From a virus: a stretch of 34,203 nt of DNA. Location of the stretch: positions 1 to 34,203 of the IMG/VR virus record IMGVR_UViG_3300050821_014392; one strand, 5' to 3'. The translations under genes were made by a program, and so were the position numbers. The notes under the pieces were generated by a model. It searched no databases and was not told the DNA's origin. It saw only the letters and a list, made by a program, of their open reading frames with translations. Positions 7,596 through 14,913 of this stretch are shown here, piece by piece; the stretch's first letter is position 1; each line of letters starts with the position of its first letter.

Positions 7596-9269
7596 ATGAC
7601 GACTAATTCGGATAGTTTTCGTAATGTAACAAGATATTTAGGTCAAGATTATCGTTTTGCTCCTTCTTATCTTCGACCAAGAGATCCTCTTAATGGTACT
7701 GACGGAACTCCTTTTACTTCTCCAGACATTAGACCAAAAGAACAAACGGGATATTATCCAATTGGTAGCTTTTGGATTAATACCACTCAATCTAATAGGA
7801 TTTGGGTCGTTACTCAATATGGATTAGATGCTAACACTCAAACTTGTGCACATTGGGAATTATTAGAATCTTCGGGTATTACTGGAGTTGAACAGTTTTT
7901 ATTGCCGGATACAAATATCATCACCCCTAGGGGGATTCCTCCTCAGATTGTTTTCACTCAAGGAACAGGGATACAAATCACGCAGGGTATTAATAATCAT
8001 ACTATTAATATTGCTGCAACTGGAGTAGGAGGAGCTATAACAGGAGTACACCCTGATGCTCATACTGCCCCCGGAACTGATCCTGTTTTGCCTGACGGGA
8101 GCGGAAACATAAAGATTGAGGGTGGAACTACTTTTACCACGGGAACGCAAGCAAATCCCATTCGAACAAATAGCCTTGCAGCCAATACAATAGATTTACA
8201 AATTCAGCTTGCCGGATCTAATGCAGCAGTTTCAACAGCCAATGATTTTGGAGTAGCTCAATTTGATGCTAATATGTTCACCGTTACTTCTGGATTCGTT
8301 CAAGTTAAAAATTCTGGAAACACAGGGGTTGTCACTGAGCTTATAGGAGATGACTCTCTTGCAGTAGTTCCAGCCGCAGGAACGGGAGCGATAACATTAG
8401 ATGGAGTTACAGTAACCAATGCAACACATGCAAAACCTGTATTTTTTAAGAAAAATGCTACAAACACAGAAGAATTAGATGTTCAAGTAACAACAACAAG
8501 CACATCGGCAGCAAAAAATATTAATAATGCTGGATTGGCAAGTTTTGATAGCACTGATTTTACTGTTGATTCCGCTACAGGTTTTGTTTCTCTTACTGGT
8601 GGGGCAAGTTCAGCAATTCAGACTTTGACAGGTGATACAGGAGGGGCCGTAAGTCCTACGGGTTCTCCAGAAAATATAAATATTTCAGGAGCTACCACAA
8701 CTTTTGTAACGGGAAATCCTGGGACTCATTCTTTAAAAACAGAAGTTGTTTCTACTCTAAATACTTTTCTTTTAGGACAAGGAGCAACAACGCCATCGAC
8801 TACCATCGGTCCTTTAACTAATGGTCAAGTCATCATTGGAGACACCGGAACTGCGCCTGTAGCTGCAACATTAACAGCAGGCTCGGGAATCTCAATTGCT
8901 AACGGCCCAGGATCAATAACTATTAGTGCTTCTTCTTCTGCTCTTTCTTGGCATGTCATTGCTGCAAATCAGGTCGGAATTACAAATAGCGGTTATATTT
9001 GTATCTCCCCTGGAGGGACGTTAACAGTTTCTTTGCCAACAGCTTCGTCTCTTGGAGATATTTTTGAGGTAGTTTTAGATGGCGCAACTTCATGGCAAAT
9101 TACCCAAGGTATTGGTCAACAAATAAGAATTTCCAGCTCACAAACTACCTCAGGAACCGGAGGAAGTATCACAACTACTGCAAATGGAGATGCGATAAGA
9201 CTTGTTTGCGAAACAGCTAATCTTAGATGGGTAGCAACTAGTTTTACGGGTAATTTAACAATAGCATAG
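7596..9269 (+). CDS. Tail fibre protein
   Basis: 557 residues, mostly Gly/Thr/Ala/Ser with repeated beta-type patterns. Residues 45-75 (GYYPIGSFWINTTQSNRIWVVTQ) match the head of the fibre gene at 5454. A middle region contains GTGAITLDGVTVTN and GTGIQITQGINNHTINIAATG, typical of phage fibres: TGxGxIT turns alternating with hydrophobic strands. The last 120 residues (SSSALSWHVIAANQVGITNSGYICISPGGTLTVSLP, broken by turns) resemble a trimerising beta tip. It is the longest gene of the tail operon and probably forms the main shaft. Receptor specificity cannot be read from the sequence. Confidence 0.7.
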   Translation: MTTNSDSFRNVTRYLGQDYRFAPSYLRPRDPLNGTDGTPFTSPDIRPKEQTGYYPIGSFWINTTQSNRIWVVTQYGLDANTQTCAHWELLESSGITGVEQFLLPDTNIITPRGIPPQIVFTQGTGIQITQGINNHTINIAATGVGGAITGVHPDAHTAPGTDPVLPDGSGNIKIEGGTTFTTGTQANPIRTNSLAANTIDLQIQLAGSNAAVSTANDFGVAQFDANMFTVTSGFVQVKNSGNTGVVTELIGDDSLAVVPAAGTGAITLDGVTVTNATHAKPVFFKKNATNTEELDVQVTTTSTSAAKNINNAGLASFDSTDFTVDSATGFVSLTGGASSAIQTLTGDTGGAVSPTGSPENINISGATTTFVTGNPGTHSLKTEVVSTLNTFLLGQGATTPSTTIGPLTNGQVIIGDTGTAPVAATLTAGSGISIANGPGSITISASSSALSWHVIAANQVGITNSGYICISPGGTLTVSLPTASSLGDIFEVVLDGATSWQITQGIGQQIRISSSQTTSGTGGSITTTANGDAIRLVCETANLRWVATSFTGNLTIA

Positions 9270-9275
9270 GAAAAT

Positions 9276-10178
9276 ATGGCCAATCAACAATTATCCACTA
9301 ATACTTTTGCAGTTGAAAAATGGATTGTTTCTCCTACTGCTTCAGATGGTACCCATACAACTATTGGTGCAGCTTTGGCATCGGCTAGCAGTGGAGACAC
9401 TATTTTAATTCGCCCTGGTCAATATACTGAAAATTTAACGCTGAAGGCTGGAGTAAATTTGACAGCTTATTCTGCGGATGGAGATATTCCTAATGTTACA
9501 ATAGTTGGAAAATGCACTGCAACTTTTACTGGAACCGCGTGCATTTCTGGAATTAGACTGCAAACTAATTCAGATTTCCTATTAGCAGTAACAGGAGGAA
9601 ATAATACCAACGTTAATTTATTTAGGTGCTATTTGAATTGTACCAATAATACGGGAATCAGCTTCACTTCTTCGGGAAATTCAAACGTTATAGTCTTTTA
9701 TTGCAGTGGAGATACGGGAACTACAGGAATATCTTTAGGAACAAGTACAGCAGGTGGAGCATTAAACTTTAGTTATGGAAACTATACCAATACTGGAAAT
9801 AGCACAACACCCGTGACAACTTCAACAGGTACAGTTTATTTTCGTTATTGCACTTGTGGTTGTGTTTTCACAACTTCTTCAGCCGGTAAGTTAGATCTTA
9901 GGTGGAATATCATTGATACGGCGGCTAGCAATACTATTGCAATTACTACAGCAGGAACTGGCGGTGGCACAGTTCTACATAATTCAATTTCATGTGGTTC
10001 CGCAGCATGTATTTCGGTTGGAGCTGGTACTACTGTATCGGCGTTTTCTAATCTAGTTACATCTTCGGCTACTAACGTATTTACAGGAGCAGGAACGATA
10101 AAAACTGCTTCAAACGCTTGTAACGGTACAGGATCAGGAGATAATGTGGTTACCATTACTCCTTTAACATTAATTTGA
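9276..10178 (+). CDS. Right-handed beta-helix (pectate-lyase-like) tail protein
   Basis: 300 residues. The N-terminus has the classic beta-helix entry pattern: TIGAALASASSGDTILIRPGQYTENLTLKAGVNLTAY (three short coils), then VTIVGKCT. After that come regular 20-25-residue coils with Asn/Thr/Cys turns (FRCYLNCTNNTGISF, VIVFYCSGDTGTTGISL, VYFRYCTCGC, VLHNSISCGSAACISVG). This fold occurs in tailspikes and polysaccharide-active proteins, but no catalytic acids can be assigned with confidence. It has unusually many cysteines (CTCGC) for a fibre. It is the last gene of the tail operon and overlaps the convergent gene by 9 bases. Confidence 0.65.
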   Translation: MANQQLSTNTFAVEKWIVSPTASDGTHTTIGAALASASSGDTILIRPGQYTENLTLKAGVNLTAYSADGDIPNVTIVGKCTATFTGTACISGIRLQTNSDFLLAVTGGNNTNVNLFRCYLNCTNNTGISFTSSGNSNVIVFYCSGDTGTTGISLGTSTAGGALNFSYGNYTNTGNSTTPVTTSTGTVYFRYCTCGCVFTTSSAGKLDLRWNIIDTAASNTIAITTAGTGGGTVLHNSISCGSAACISVGAGTTVSAFSNLVTSSATNVFTGAGTIKTASNACNGTGSGDNVVTITPLTLI

Positions 10179-10436
10179 TTTTTCTATGTGACATGGACAA
10201 TCTTCGGCATGGATAATTTCTCCAGTGTACCATTTATGATTTTCCATAATTAAATAGGGACGAGCTTCCATTTCTTGTTCATTCACCCATTCCCAGGACA
10301 ATCTACAAACATAAGTTCTAAAAGCAGACTTTTTTTGCAAAACATCTCCATATCCATTTTCATCAGAAAATAGATCACAGAATTGACCGAAAGCAATTAT
10401 GAAAGCAATTCCCATGTAAAGCAGTTTTACATTCAT
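10170..10436 (-). CDS. Small exported protein with HxxDCxC tail (copy 1)
   Basis: 88 residues. An N-terminal hydrophobic stretch (MNVKLLYMGIAFIIAFGQFCDLF) looks like a signal peptide or anchor. The C-terminus (YLIMENHKWYTGEIIHAEDCPCHIEK) matches the gene at 11142 (YVFLRNSW ... DKLLHDPDCQCKNK) through Y-x3-[ML]-x-N, W, two aliphatics, and H-x2-DC-x-C. The Cys/His set could bind metal or form disulphides outside the membrane. It is transcribed against the tail operon. GGAG (AAAGGAGAAAACC) precedes the start. Function unknown; lysis or surface modification are guesses. Confidence 0.6.
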   Translation of the reverse strand: MNVKLLYMGIAFIIAFGQFCDLFSDENGYGDVLQKKSAFRTYVCRLSWEWVNEQEMEARPYLIMENHKWYTGEIIHAEDCPCHIEKSN

Positions 10437-10470
10437 GGTTTTCTCCTTTCTTTTATTTTCATTTTTTCGG

Positions 10471-10499
10471 TTGTTTTTCTCAACACCTTTATCTATAAT
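10471..10499 (+). promoter_or_regulatory. Sigma-70-type promoter upstream of the DUF6496 gene
   Basis: TTGTTT at 10471-10476 and TATAAT at 10494-10499 with a 17-base spacer. The 16-base near-palindrome TCAAGTAAATATTTGA starts two bases further downstream (10501-10516), where a bound protein would block or control initiation. Confidence 0.55.
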
Positions 10500-10500
10500 G

Positions 10501-10516
10501 TCAAGTAAATATTTGA
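10501..10516. promoter_or_regulatory. Second copy of the shared 16-base motif
   Basis: TCAAGTAAATATTTGA is the exact reverse complement of 5399-5414. Its TCAA/TTGA ends make it nearly palindromic. It lies at the expected transcription start of the promoter at 10471-10499. Confidence 0.5.
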
Positions 10517-10530
10517 AAAAAGGATATAAT

Positions 10531-10731
10531 ATGCCCTCTCATGATGGTAATAAAGATAAATCTAAAGGAAAAAAGAAAATAGAAAAAGTGATGCATGAGT
10601 ACAAAGAAGGATCTTTGCATAGCGGATCCAAAAAGGGTCCTACGGTAACTAATCCTAAACAAGCTATCGCTATAGGACTTTCTGAAGCCCGAAAACAAGG
10701 TGCTCATATTTCAAAAAAGAAAGGGAAATAA
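10531..10731 (+). CDS. DUF6496-like small basic protein
   Basis: 66 residues from the ATG at 10531, chosen for its AAAGGATAT ribosome site; upstream codons in frame are low-complexity Phe-rich DNA. The core KVMHEYKEGSLHSGSKKGP and NPKQAIAIGLSEARKQG is the hallmark of the DUF6496 family of small phage and bacterial proteins, whose function is not established. It is strongly basic (many Lys) and could bind nucleic acid. The next gene starts 1 base after the stop, so they form an operon. Confidence 0.7.
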   Translation: MPSHDGNKDKSKGKKKIEKVMHEYKEGSLHSGSKKGPTVTNPKQAIAIGLSEARKQGAHISKKKGK

Positions 10732-10732
10732 T

Positions 10733-10984
10733 ATGGTTCACAATAAATCATATAAAGAAATGGATTCATTTGAACAAGATCATCACAAAGGATTTCAATT
10801 CGGTGGTAATCCTATGGCGATGACCCCATTCGAACAATCTTGTGTTGCTAAAGAAGTCCATGAAAGAACTAAAGCGAGAGAAAAATATGTACAAGGAATC
10901 CAAGGGCGTGATGGCGGTTGTTCATATCCAAAAAAAACCTACTGTAAAGCCCATGATGATTATGAGAGCGATCCCCTTTATTAG
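10733..10984 (+). CDS. Hypothetical 83-residue polar protein
   Basis: MVHNKSYKEMDSFEQDHHKGFQFGGNP begins the protein after a GAAAGGGA ribosome site. It is soluble, rich in His, Lys and Glu, with three cysteines late (GGCSYPKKTYC plus one earlier). The C-terminus overlaps the following lipoprotein-like gene by 32 bases in another frame. I do not recognise it. Its position beside a DUF6496 gene and small exported proteins suggests an accessory late module. Confidence 0.55.
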   Translation: MVHNKSYKEMDSFEQDHHKGFQFGGNPMAMTPFEQSCVAKEVHERTKAREKYVQGIQGRDGGCSYPKKTYCKAHDDYESDPLY

Positions 10985-11153
10985 CATTTTGCCTTTCATA
11001 ATTTCTTGTACTGCATGGCCTGAATTTATAGAAACTGCTGATGACATTTTTACAGATAATGCCATCAAGATAGAAGTACAAAAAGAGGCCATGCAGAATA
11101 ATAAAGATGTTATGATTATAATTGATATGATAGATAAAAAATCAATCCGCTAG
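10953..11153 (+). CDS. Probable small lipoprotein
   Basis: 66 residues from the ATG at 10953 (other ATGs at 10956 and 10962). The N-terminus MMIMRAIPFISILPFIISC is a short signal sequence ending in a lipobox-like F-I-I-S-C, so Cys19 is the likely lipid-modified residue. The mature part (TAWPEFIETADDIFTDNAIKIEVQ) is acidic and helical. The start lies inside the previous gene, an arrangement like nested Rz1-type spanin genes, but the protein is not proline-rich as those usually are. An outer-membrane lysis or exclusion lipoprotein is possible. Confidence 0.5.
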   Translation: MMIMRAIPFISILPFIISCTAWPEFIETADDIFTDNAIKIEVQKEAMQNNKDVMIIIDMIDKKSIR

Positions 11154-11396
11154 AATTTTATTTTTGCATTGACAATCAGGATCATGCAATAATTTATCTC
11201 CAGCAGCACTCCACGAATTTCTTAAAAAAACATAAGAATGTCCTTCATAGGTTAATTTGTAAAGATAGCGACCATTAGGCATTTTCATTTCATTGTTTAG
11301 AGAAGATTTTGTTTCTTCAGAATTTATTGCTAAATAAATAGTAGTAAAAACACAGGAGACAGAAATAAAAATTAATATATATTGGATTGTTTTCAC
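11142..11396 (-). CDS. Small exported protein with HxxDCxC tail (copy 2)
   Basis: 84 residues. The N-terminal hydrophobic segment (QYILIFISVSCVFTTIYLAI) is a signal anchor or signal peptide. The C-terminal half (RYLYKLTYEGHSYVFLRNSW, KLLHDPDCQCKN) is similar to the gene at 10170-10436, including the H-x2-DC-x-C ending. It is the last gene of the long leftward recombination operon, 3 bases from the membrane/coiled-coil gene before it. Its 3' end overlaps the convergent lipoprotein gene by 12 bases. Function unknown. Confidence 0.6.
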   Translation of the reverse strand: MKTIQYILIFISVSCVFTTIYLAINSEETKSSLNNEMKMPNGRYLYKLTYEGHSYVFLRNSWSAAGDKLLHDPDCQCKNKILAD

Positions 11397-11399
11397 GAT

Positions 11400-11618
11400 T
11401 CAAGGCTTCCTTTCTTTAAGTAAATCGACAAACATTTTATAAAGCTGATCAATCCTTGTAGCATGTCCATCGAGCCTATTTCCCAAGCTCTTTACATCAG
11501 TTGATATATTTTTTACATCGGTATCTAGCTTATTAACAACCCATACAATAAGAGTAGCAAGAGCACCTATTAATGCAATATTTACGCCAATAATTGTTAA
11601 AACTTGCCACCAATTCAT
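11400..11618 (-). CDS. Small membrane protein with coiled coil (divergent member)
   Basis: 72 residues with AGGGGA 8 bases before the start. A membrane helix at about 6-28 (VLTIIGVNIALIGALATLIVWVV) is followed by a polar heptad helix (NKLDTDVKNISTDVKSLGNRLDGHATRIDQLYKM). The layout equals the RLCxIEE family found at 4634, 5079, 17871 and 24233, and the RLDGHATRID stretch is close to VRIDGVHTRID in the gene at 17871, but the RLCxIEE end is absent. It sits behind the exonuclease gene in the leftward operon. Confidence 0.65.
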   Translation of the reverse strand: MNWWQVLTIIGVNIALIGALATLIVWVVNKLDTDVKNISTDVKSLGNRLDGHATRIDQLYKMFVDLLKERKP

Positions 11619-11628
11619 AAAATTTCCC

Positions 11629-12510
11629 CTAGTTTTGTGTTATTTTCCAGCATTCCACTGGACCCTTACGATACTTCTCTAAATCTACATTAGCCAATTC
11701 TGGGATTAATTTATAGTCCACAGATCCTTTGCGAACTTCCTTGGACAATTTGATACCTGCGCCCTTGATATTTAATCCTCCAGATAATTGTATTAACTCC
11801 TCCCGCAGCTCTGCTTCTTGCGATTCTAGCCATTTGATTTGGGACGTAACGCCTTGCCATTTCTTTTCTGTATTTAACCATATTGGATCACTCCTTTCAA
11901 CATAAGGTTGAGGAGGGGGACATAATGTCACCACCCATTGATAAAATTCCTTTTCTTCCTCGATTAATTTTTGGATATAGGATTCATCACGAGAAACTTC
12001 AATAATGACTCCCTTTTCCCCATCAAAGCTAAAATAATATATCATAGGCAATGCAGTGACTGCAAGCTGATGTTGCAATTGAGAATAGTAGTACTTAGGA
12101 ATCTTGCCCTTAAGTGCTAACTCGTGATTTTCTAACCCGTTGCATTTAATTTCTAAGGCATACTGACGGCATTTTGAAAAACCATCAAGGGAAGCGCCCA
12201 TCCAAGGATATAAAGTAGATTCTAGGACCGCGGAAGGCATTTTTAGACGTGTCATTTCTTCAAAACAAGCGCGGGCCATTGGTTCCAAATCAATTCCCCT
12301 TTGCATTTTTTCCGTAATTTTTTTGGGATCAGTTAAACCTTGTTTTTCTTCCCATTTTTTTTGTTTTGTGTTCCAGGGATCAACACCTAAGATAGAGGCG
12401 GCATCACTCGCCCCTATCTTAGTTTTTCTCCATTTATGCCATTCTGGAGATCCCTGTATTAAATCTAATTCCACATAAGGAAATTGAATCGATGTTTCTG
12501 CGCTAATCAT
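11629..12510 (-). CDS. YqaJ-type viral exonuclease (PD-(D/E)XK)
   Basis: 293 residues with the YqaJ/lambda-exonuclease motif order: GASDAASILG at 33-42, GIDLEPMA with Glu76, LDG with Asp109, LEIKC with Glu120-x-Lys122 as the catalytic pair, and QLQHQLA at 144-150. It would resect double-strand ends 5' to 3' and make single strands for the annealing protein encoded three genes upstream in the same operon, a Red-like recombination pair. The C-terminal 60 residues (TSQIKWLESQEAELREELIQLS) add a coiled coil. The start overlaps the upstream small gene by ATGA, so expression is coupled. Confidence 0.85.
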   Translation of the reverse strand: MISAETSIQFPYVELDLIQGSPEWHKWRKTKIGASDAASILGVDPWNTKQKKWEEKQGLTDPKKITEKMQRGIDLEPMARACFEEMTRLKMPSAVLESTLYPWMGASLDGFSKCRQYALEIKCNGLENHELALKGKIPKYYYSQLQHQLAVTALPMIYYFSFDGEKGVIIEVSRDESYIQKLIEEEKEFYQWVVTLCPPPQPYVERSDPIWLNTEKKWQGVTSQIKWLESQEAELREELIQLSGGLNIKGAGIKLSKEVRKGSVDYKLIPELANVDLEKYRKGPVECWKITQN

Positions 12511-12662
12511 TCTTCGACCTCCAATTCTATTACTTCAAATTCATTAGAATCATATTCATTTTTATTTTTTATATATGCATCCGCTGATTTCTCGGATTTA
12601 AATATTTTCTCTACTCCTAGAAACTCTTTGTATATTGATTTTATTACAACGTAAACTTTCAT
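12507..12662 (-). CDS. Small recombination-operon protein (51 aa)
   Basis: MKVYVVIKSIYKEFLGVEKIF, then KSEKSADAYIKNKNEYDSNEFEVIELEVEE. The pattern (beta strand VYVV, then a helix F-x-S-x-E-x-A-x-x-Y-I, then strand EVIELEV) is typical of small phage proteins of the DUF7336-like kind; that label is by memory. It is joined to both neighbours by 4-base ATGA overlaps. It is acidic and soluble; its role is unknown. Confidence 0.65.
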   Translation of the reverse strand: MKVYVVIKSIYKEFLGVEKIFKSEKSADAYIKNKNEYDSNEFEVIELEVEE

Positions 12663-12829
12663 TTTTTAACCTCGTCTTCTCTCAAATGAATATTTTTTAT
12701 TATATTAATATATTGATATATTGAATCTACTTCAGAAATTTTTAATATTTCGTTTAATACACGTTTCATTAGATTTGATGAGTACTGATATCCAGCTTCC
12801 CAACTTTCAGAATATTCATGTTGATTCAT
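12659..12829 (-). CDS. Small helical protein (56 aa) between RecT-like and exonuclease genes
   Basis: MNQHEYSESWEAGYQYSSNL and further helices (MKRVLNEILKIS, IYQYINIIKNIHLREDEVKK). ATGA overlaps with both neighbours show it is a real coupled gene. A GAAAGA ribosome site is weak, which fits translation by coupling. No known domain. Confidence 0.6.
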   Translation of the reverse strand: MNQHEYSESWEAGYQYSSNLMKRVLNEILKISEVDSIYQYINIIKNIHLREDEVKK

Positions 12830-13641
12830 TCTTTCACTTCTCCCGTTTCTACATTCACATTTAGCATTTCAGCTTCAGCCAATTTCTTTTGATATTCTGC
12901 TGATCTCAGAGTAAATAAGGTATTGTATCGATCAAATTCCTCTTCTGGTAATTCATCGATTAATACTATCTTAAACTTATCCTGAATGAATTTAAGAGCA
13001 TTCTTTTGCACTTCAGGATCGCATTTAGATAATAATTGAGACAATTCAATCGCCTGGGCAGATGAAATTGATTTTTTCTCAATGTAAAGCGATTTTATAT
13101 CCTCTAAGTAAAGCGGTTTTATATCCTCTAGTGCCATTTCTTCCAATTCGCTTTTTTCGTAGCATTTGGTTCCAATGTCGGGAAAAAGAATTCTCTTTAA
13201 TCTAGATAAAGCTCGTGCCCAAAACATGTCCTTTTTATTTTTATCATAGTTTTTTCCGGCACTTCTCATATCCTCAATTCCATAGGAAACTTCTGCTGTA
13301 TCCCCCGTGTCGCATCTTTTTCCTATGATAATGCATCCTGTTTCATCTAACTTTTTCAATGTAATACTATGGCCAGCCATTCTTATTTTCTTATTCATCG
13401 CTTCAGCTGCCATTCCTACACGCCCTTGAACATAATAAAGCTCTCCATTCAAGGCTTCTAAAACAGGCATTCCAAGGGTTTTAGCCATCATTCCAATGGC
13501 AAAAATCCCATCTTCTCCCATCTTTTGATAATGCTTGCTTTGTACTAATTTTTTTGCTAATTGATGCATTTTCTCTACATCATTCACCATTGTATCAACG
13601 GAACAAACTGGTATATTTTCTATTTTTGTTAACGCAGACAT
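12826..13641 (-). CDS. RecT-like single-strand annealing protein
   Basis: 271 residues. The N-terminal two thirds carry the RecT-family layout: KLVQSKHYQKMGEDGIFAIGMMAKTLGMPVLEALNGELYYVQGRVGM in pieces (residues 32-78), then a strand-rich core (TLKKLDETGCIIIGKR) and the FWARALSRLKRILFPDIGTKCYEKSELEE block (about 140-168). This fits proteins that bind and anneal single-stranded DNA. With the YqaJ exonuclease in the same operon it would form a two-part recombination system. Residues LEDIKPLY/LEDIKSLY are an in-frame 8-residue duplication (DNA 13084-13131). The C-terminal tail is acidic. Confidence 0.75.
   Translation of the reverse strand: MSALTKIENIPVCSVDTMVNDVEKMHQLAKKLVQSKHYQKMGEDGIFAIGMMAKTLGMPVLEALNGELYYVQGRVGMAAEAMNKKIRMAGHSITLKKLDETGCIIIGKRCDTGDTAEVSYGIEDMRSAGKNYDKNKKDMFWARALSRLKRILFPDIGTKCYEKSELEEMALEDIKPLYLEDIKSLYIEKKSISSAQAIELSQLLSKCDPEVQKNALKFIQDKFKIVLIDELPEEEFDRYNTLFTLRSAEYQKKLAEAEMLNVNVETGEVKE
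13084..13131 (-). repeat. 24-base tandem duplication inside the RecT-like gene
   Basis: Two 24-base units at 13084-13107 and 13108-13131 differ at 2 positions. They encode LEDIKPLY and LEDIKSLY in the linker after the conserved core, so the change is in frame and probably neutral. Confidence 0.8.
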
Positions 13642-13698
13642 GAGTTTTCCTTGTGTTTAAAAAAAAGATTTGATAGTTTAGGGTTGTTTTGTGTCTTT

Positions 13699-13726
13699 GC
13701 GGGGGGCTTGATACACCCCCCGGGCC
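13699..13726. other. GC-rich hairpin between operon genes
   Basis: GGGGGG (13701-13706) pairs with CCCCCC (13716-13721) around a 9-base loop, exceptional in this AT-rich DNA. It lies just after the stop of the gene ending at 13730 and before the RecT-like gene. On the leftward strand no T-run follows, so it may attenuate or stabilise the mRNA; on the other strand GGGCC and TTTTT follow. Confidence 0.45.
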
Positions 13727-13729
13727 TTT

Positions 13730-14032
13730 TTAGTCAAAACATTCTTCGAATCTTTCTCCTAAAATTCTTTCAAACCATTTGTCATATACACGATCAAATG
13801 CTTGATTATTATGATGTAAAGAATAAATTTGCAGTTGCGTTAATTGTAGTTCATCGATTACTTTTTCCGCTGAAGAGTGACCATCTATGTACGCATAAAC
13901 CATTGCTTTTGCAAAATCTTCAGATAGCTCACGACTTACTAAAGATTGAAAAGCGTCTATTGCTTCTTTTTGGCACTCTTCTTTTTTTCTTTCTCTTATT
14001 TCTGAATAATCATACTCTTGTCTTAAAAACAT
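13730..14032 (-). CDS. Hypothetical helical protein (100 aa)
   Basis: Strong ribosome site (AGGAGG) 7 bases before ATG. The protein is soluble and helical: MFLRQEYDYSEIRERKKEECQKEAIDAF, then FAKAMVYAYIDGHSSAEKVIDELQLTQLQIYSL and a final acidic FERILGERFEECFD. The central part could be a small DNA-binding helix bundle (a helix, HSSAEKVIDEL, then QLQIYSL), but no family is recognised. It lies in the leftward operon, one base from the stop of the gene before it. Confidence 0.6.
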   Translation of the reverse strand: MFLRQEYDYSEIRERKKEECQKEAIDAFQSLVSRELSEDFAKAMVYAYIDGHSSAEKVIDELQLTQLQIYSLHHNNQAFDRVYDKWFERILGERFEECFD

Positions 14033-14033
14033 T

Positions 14034-14210
14034 TTATCCTCCTGTATGTTCTTTTATTTCTTTCAATTGATTAGTCATTCTCAACATTTCCCAGCTATAT
14101 ACTTCTAACATGTTTTGCACATCATGACAAAAAATTTTTTCATTTTCTGATGCAATTTCTAGATTTCGACACAGGGTTTCCCCTGCATCAATCAATTCTT
14201 GGATATTCAT
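14034..14210 (-). CDS. Small helical protein (58 aa)
   Basis: MNIQELIDAGETLCRNLEIA followed by SENEKIFCHDVQNMLEVYSWEMLRMTNQLKEIKEHTGG. Its start overlaps the upstream stop (ATGA), and its last codons contain the ribosome site of the next gene, so the three are coupled. Two cysteines; no known domain. Confidence 0.6.
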   Translation of the reverse strand: MNIQELIDAGETLCRNLEIASENEKIFCHDVQNMLEVYSWEMLRMTNQLKEIKEHTGG

Positions 14211-14413
14211 GATTCTCCTATTCCTTTTAAATAGTGCCTAAACGCTTTTTCCCCTTTCTCATGCTTAATGACAATGCCAAGTAAAACGTTAGTCTGAGTT
14301 ATTTGATCCCATTTATATAAACGGGCATCTCTTTTGGCTTTAGCCATGTCATCAGCTAAACATCCGTCGTTTCCTAAAGTCGTTAAGAAATTTATCACTG
14401 CTTCTTTTTTCAT
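14207..14413 (-). CDS. First gene of the leftward recombination operon (68 aa)
   Basis: Start at 14413 is set by AAGGGGA just upstream; an in-frame TTG at 14443 has no such site. MKKEAVINFLTTLGNDGCLADDMAKAKRDARLYKW, then TNVLLGIVIKHEKGEKAFRHYLKGIGES. It resembles small phage proteins of the recombination/replication control region but I cannot name it. It is divergent from the regulator at 14520 across a palindromic operator. Confidence 0.6.
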   Translation of the reverse strand: MKKEAVINFLTTLGNDGCLADDMAKAKRDARLYKWDQITQTNVLLGIVIKHEKGEKAFRHYLKGIGES

Positions 14414-14433
14414 AAGTCCCCTTAGATTTGCCC

Positions 14434-14462
14434 TTGAAAACAATTCAAAGGCAGTGTAATGT
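14434..14462 (+). promoter_or_regulatory. Possible rightward promoter for the regulator
   Basis: TTGAAA (14434-14439) and TAATGT (14457-14462), spacer 17, pointing to the regulator gene at 14520. Confidence 0.4.
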
Positions 14463-14484
14463 TTATGAAAGCCATGTTATCATA

Positions 14485-14502
14485 TGGTACAATTTTGTAC
14501 CA
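14485..14502. promoter_or_regulatory. Perfect 18-base operator palindrome
   Basis: TGGTACAA-TT-TTGTACCA, fully symmetric, 17 bases before the regulator start. On the leftward strand it lies directly upstream of TATGAT (plus positions 14479-14484), so it occupies the -35/-10 spacer of a candidate leftward promoter. The most likely ligand is the adjacent helix-turn-helix protein. Confidence 0.6.
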
Positions 14503-14519
14503 CAAAAAAAGAGAAAAAC

Positions 14520-14774
14520 ATGAAATTAAACGATTATTTTGAAGAGTATTCCGTAAACATACAAGGATTTTGCAAGGATCATGGAATACCCCGCCAGATC
14601 ATCTATAATATATTTCAGGGTATGACGCCTACATTAAAATGGGCCGTTTTAATCGAAAAGGGGACAAAAGGAAAGGTAAAATGCAAAGATCTTTTGTCAG
14701 AAAAAAAAGTGAAAAAGAAAACAAAAAACGATGAAACCATTAAAAAAACAGACAAAATATATGAACCATGTTAG
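14520..14774 (+). CDS. Cro/YdaS-like helix-turn-helix regulator
   Basis: 84 residues from the ATG at 14520 (AAAAAGAGAAA upstream); an earlier ATG at 14484 would place the operator inside the gene. MKLNDYFEEYSVNIQGFCKDHGIPRQIIYNIFQG, then MTPTLKWAVLIEKGTKGKVKCKDLL matches the Cro/YdaS pattern: a helix, a turn (HGIPRQ), a recognition helix (IIYNIFQG), then A-x-x-I-E-x-x-T-x-G-x-V-x-x-x-D-L. The basic tail (KKVKKKTKNDETIKKTDK) would add non-specific DNA contacts. It probably binds the palindrome at 14485-14502 and controls both its own gene and the divergent recombination operon. Confidence 0.7.
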   Translation: MKLNDYFEEYSVNIQGFCKDHGIPRQIIYNIFQGMTPTLKWAVLIEKGTKGKVKCKDLLSEKKVKKKTKNDETIKKTDKIYEPC

Positions 14775-14840
14775 GGCTTTTTCTTTATCTATGCCCTCTA
14801 TAATCTCTCTAAAAACCTCTTTCATACAGTAAAATATATA

Positions 14841-14883
14841 TTGTCAAGAGTTTTTTGACAACAAATTTTTTTATTGTTAAAAT
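14841..14883 (+). promoter_or_regulatory. Consensus promoter overlapped by an inverted repeat
   Basis: TTGACA (14855-14860), 17-base spacer, TAAAAT (14878-14883). The -35 is one arm of an inverted repeat TTGTCAA (14841-14847)/TTGACAA (14855-14861) and would be covered by a repressor dimer. It points to the replication genes from 15045. Confidence 0.65.
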
Positions 14884-14913
14884 TTATTGAAAATTATAGT
14901 CTTTGTAAAAAAA

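Noticed and set aside
13651-14070. 139-codon plus-strand frame opposite the recombination operon
   Set aside because: Leu/Phe-rich shadow of a real minus-strand gene with a strong AGGAGG site.
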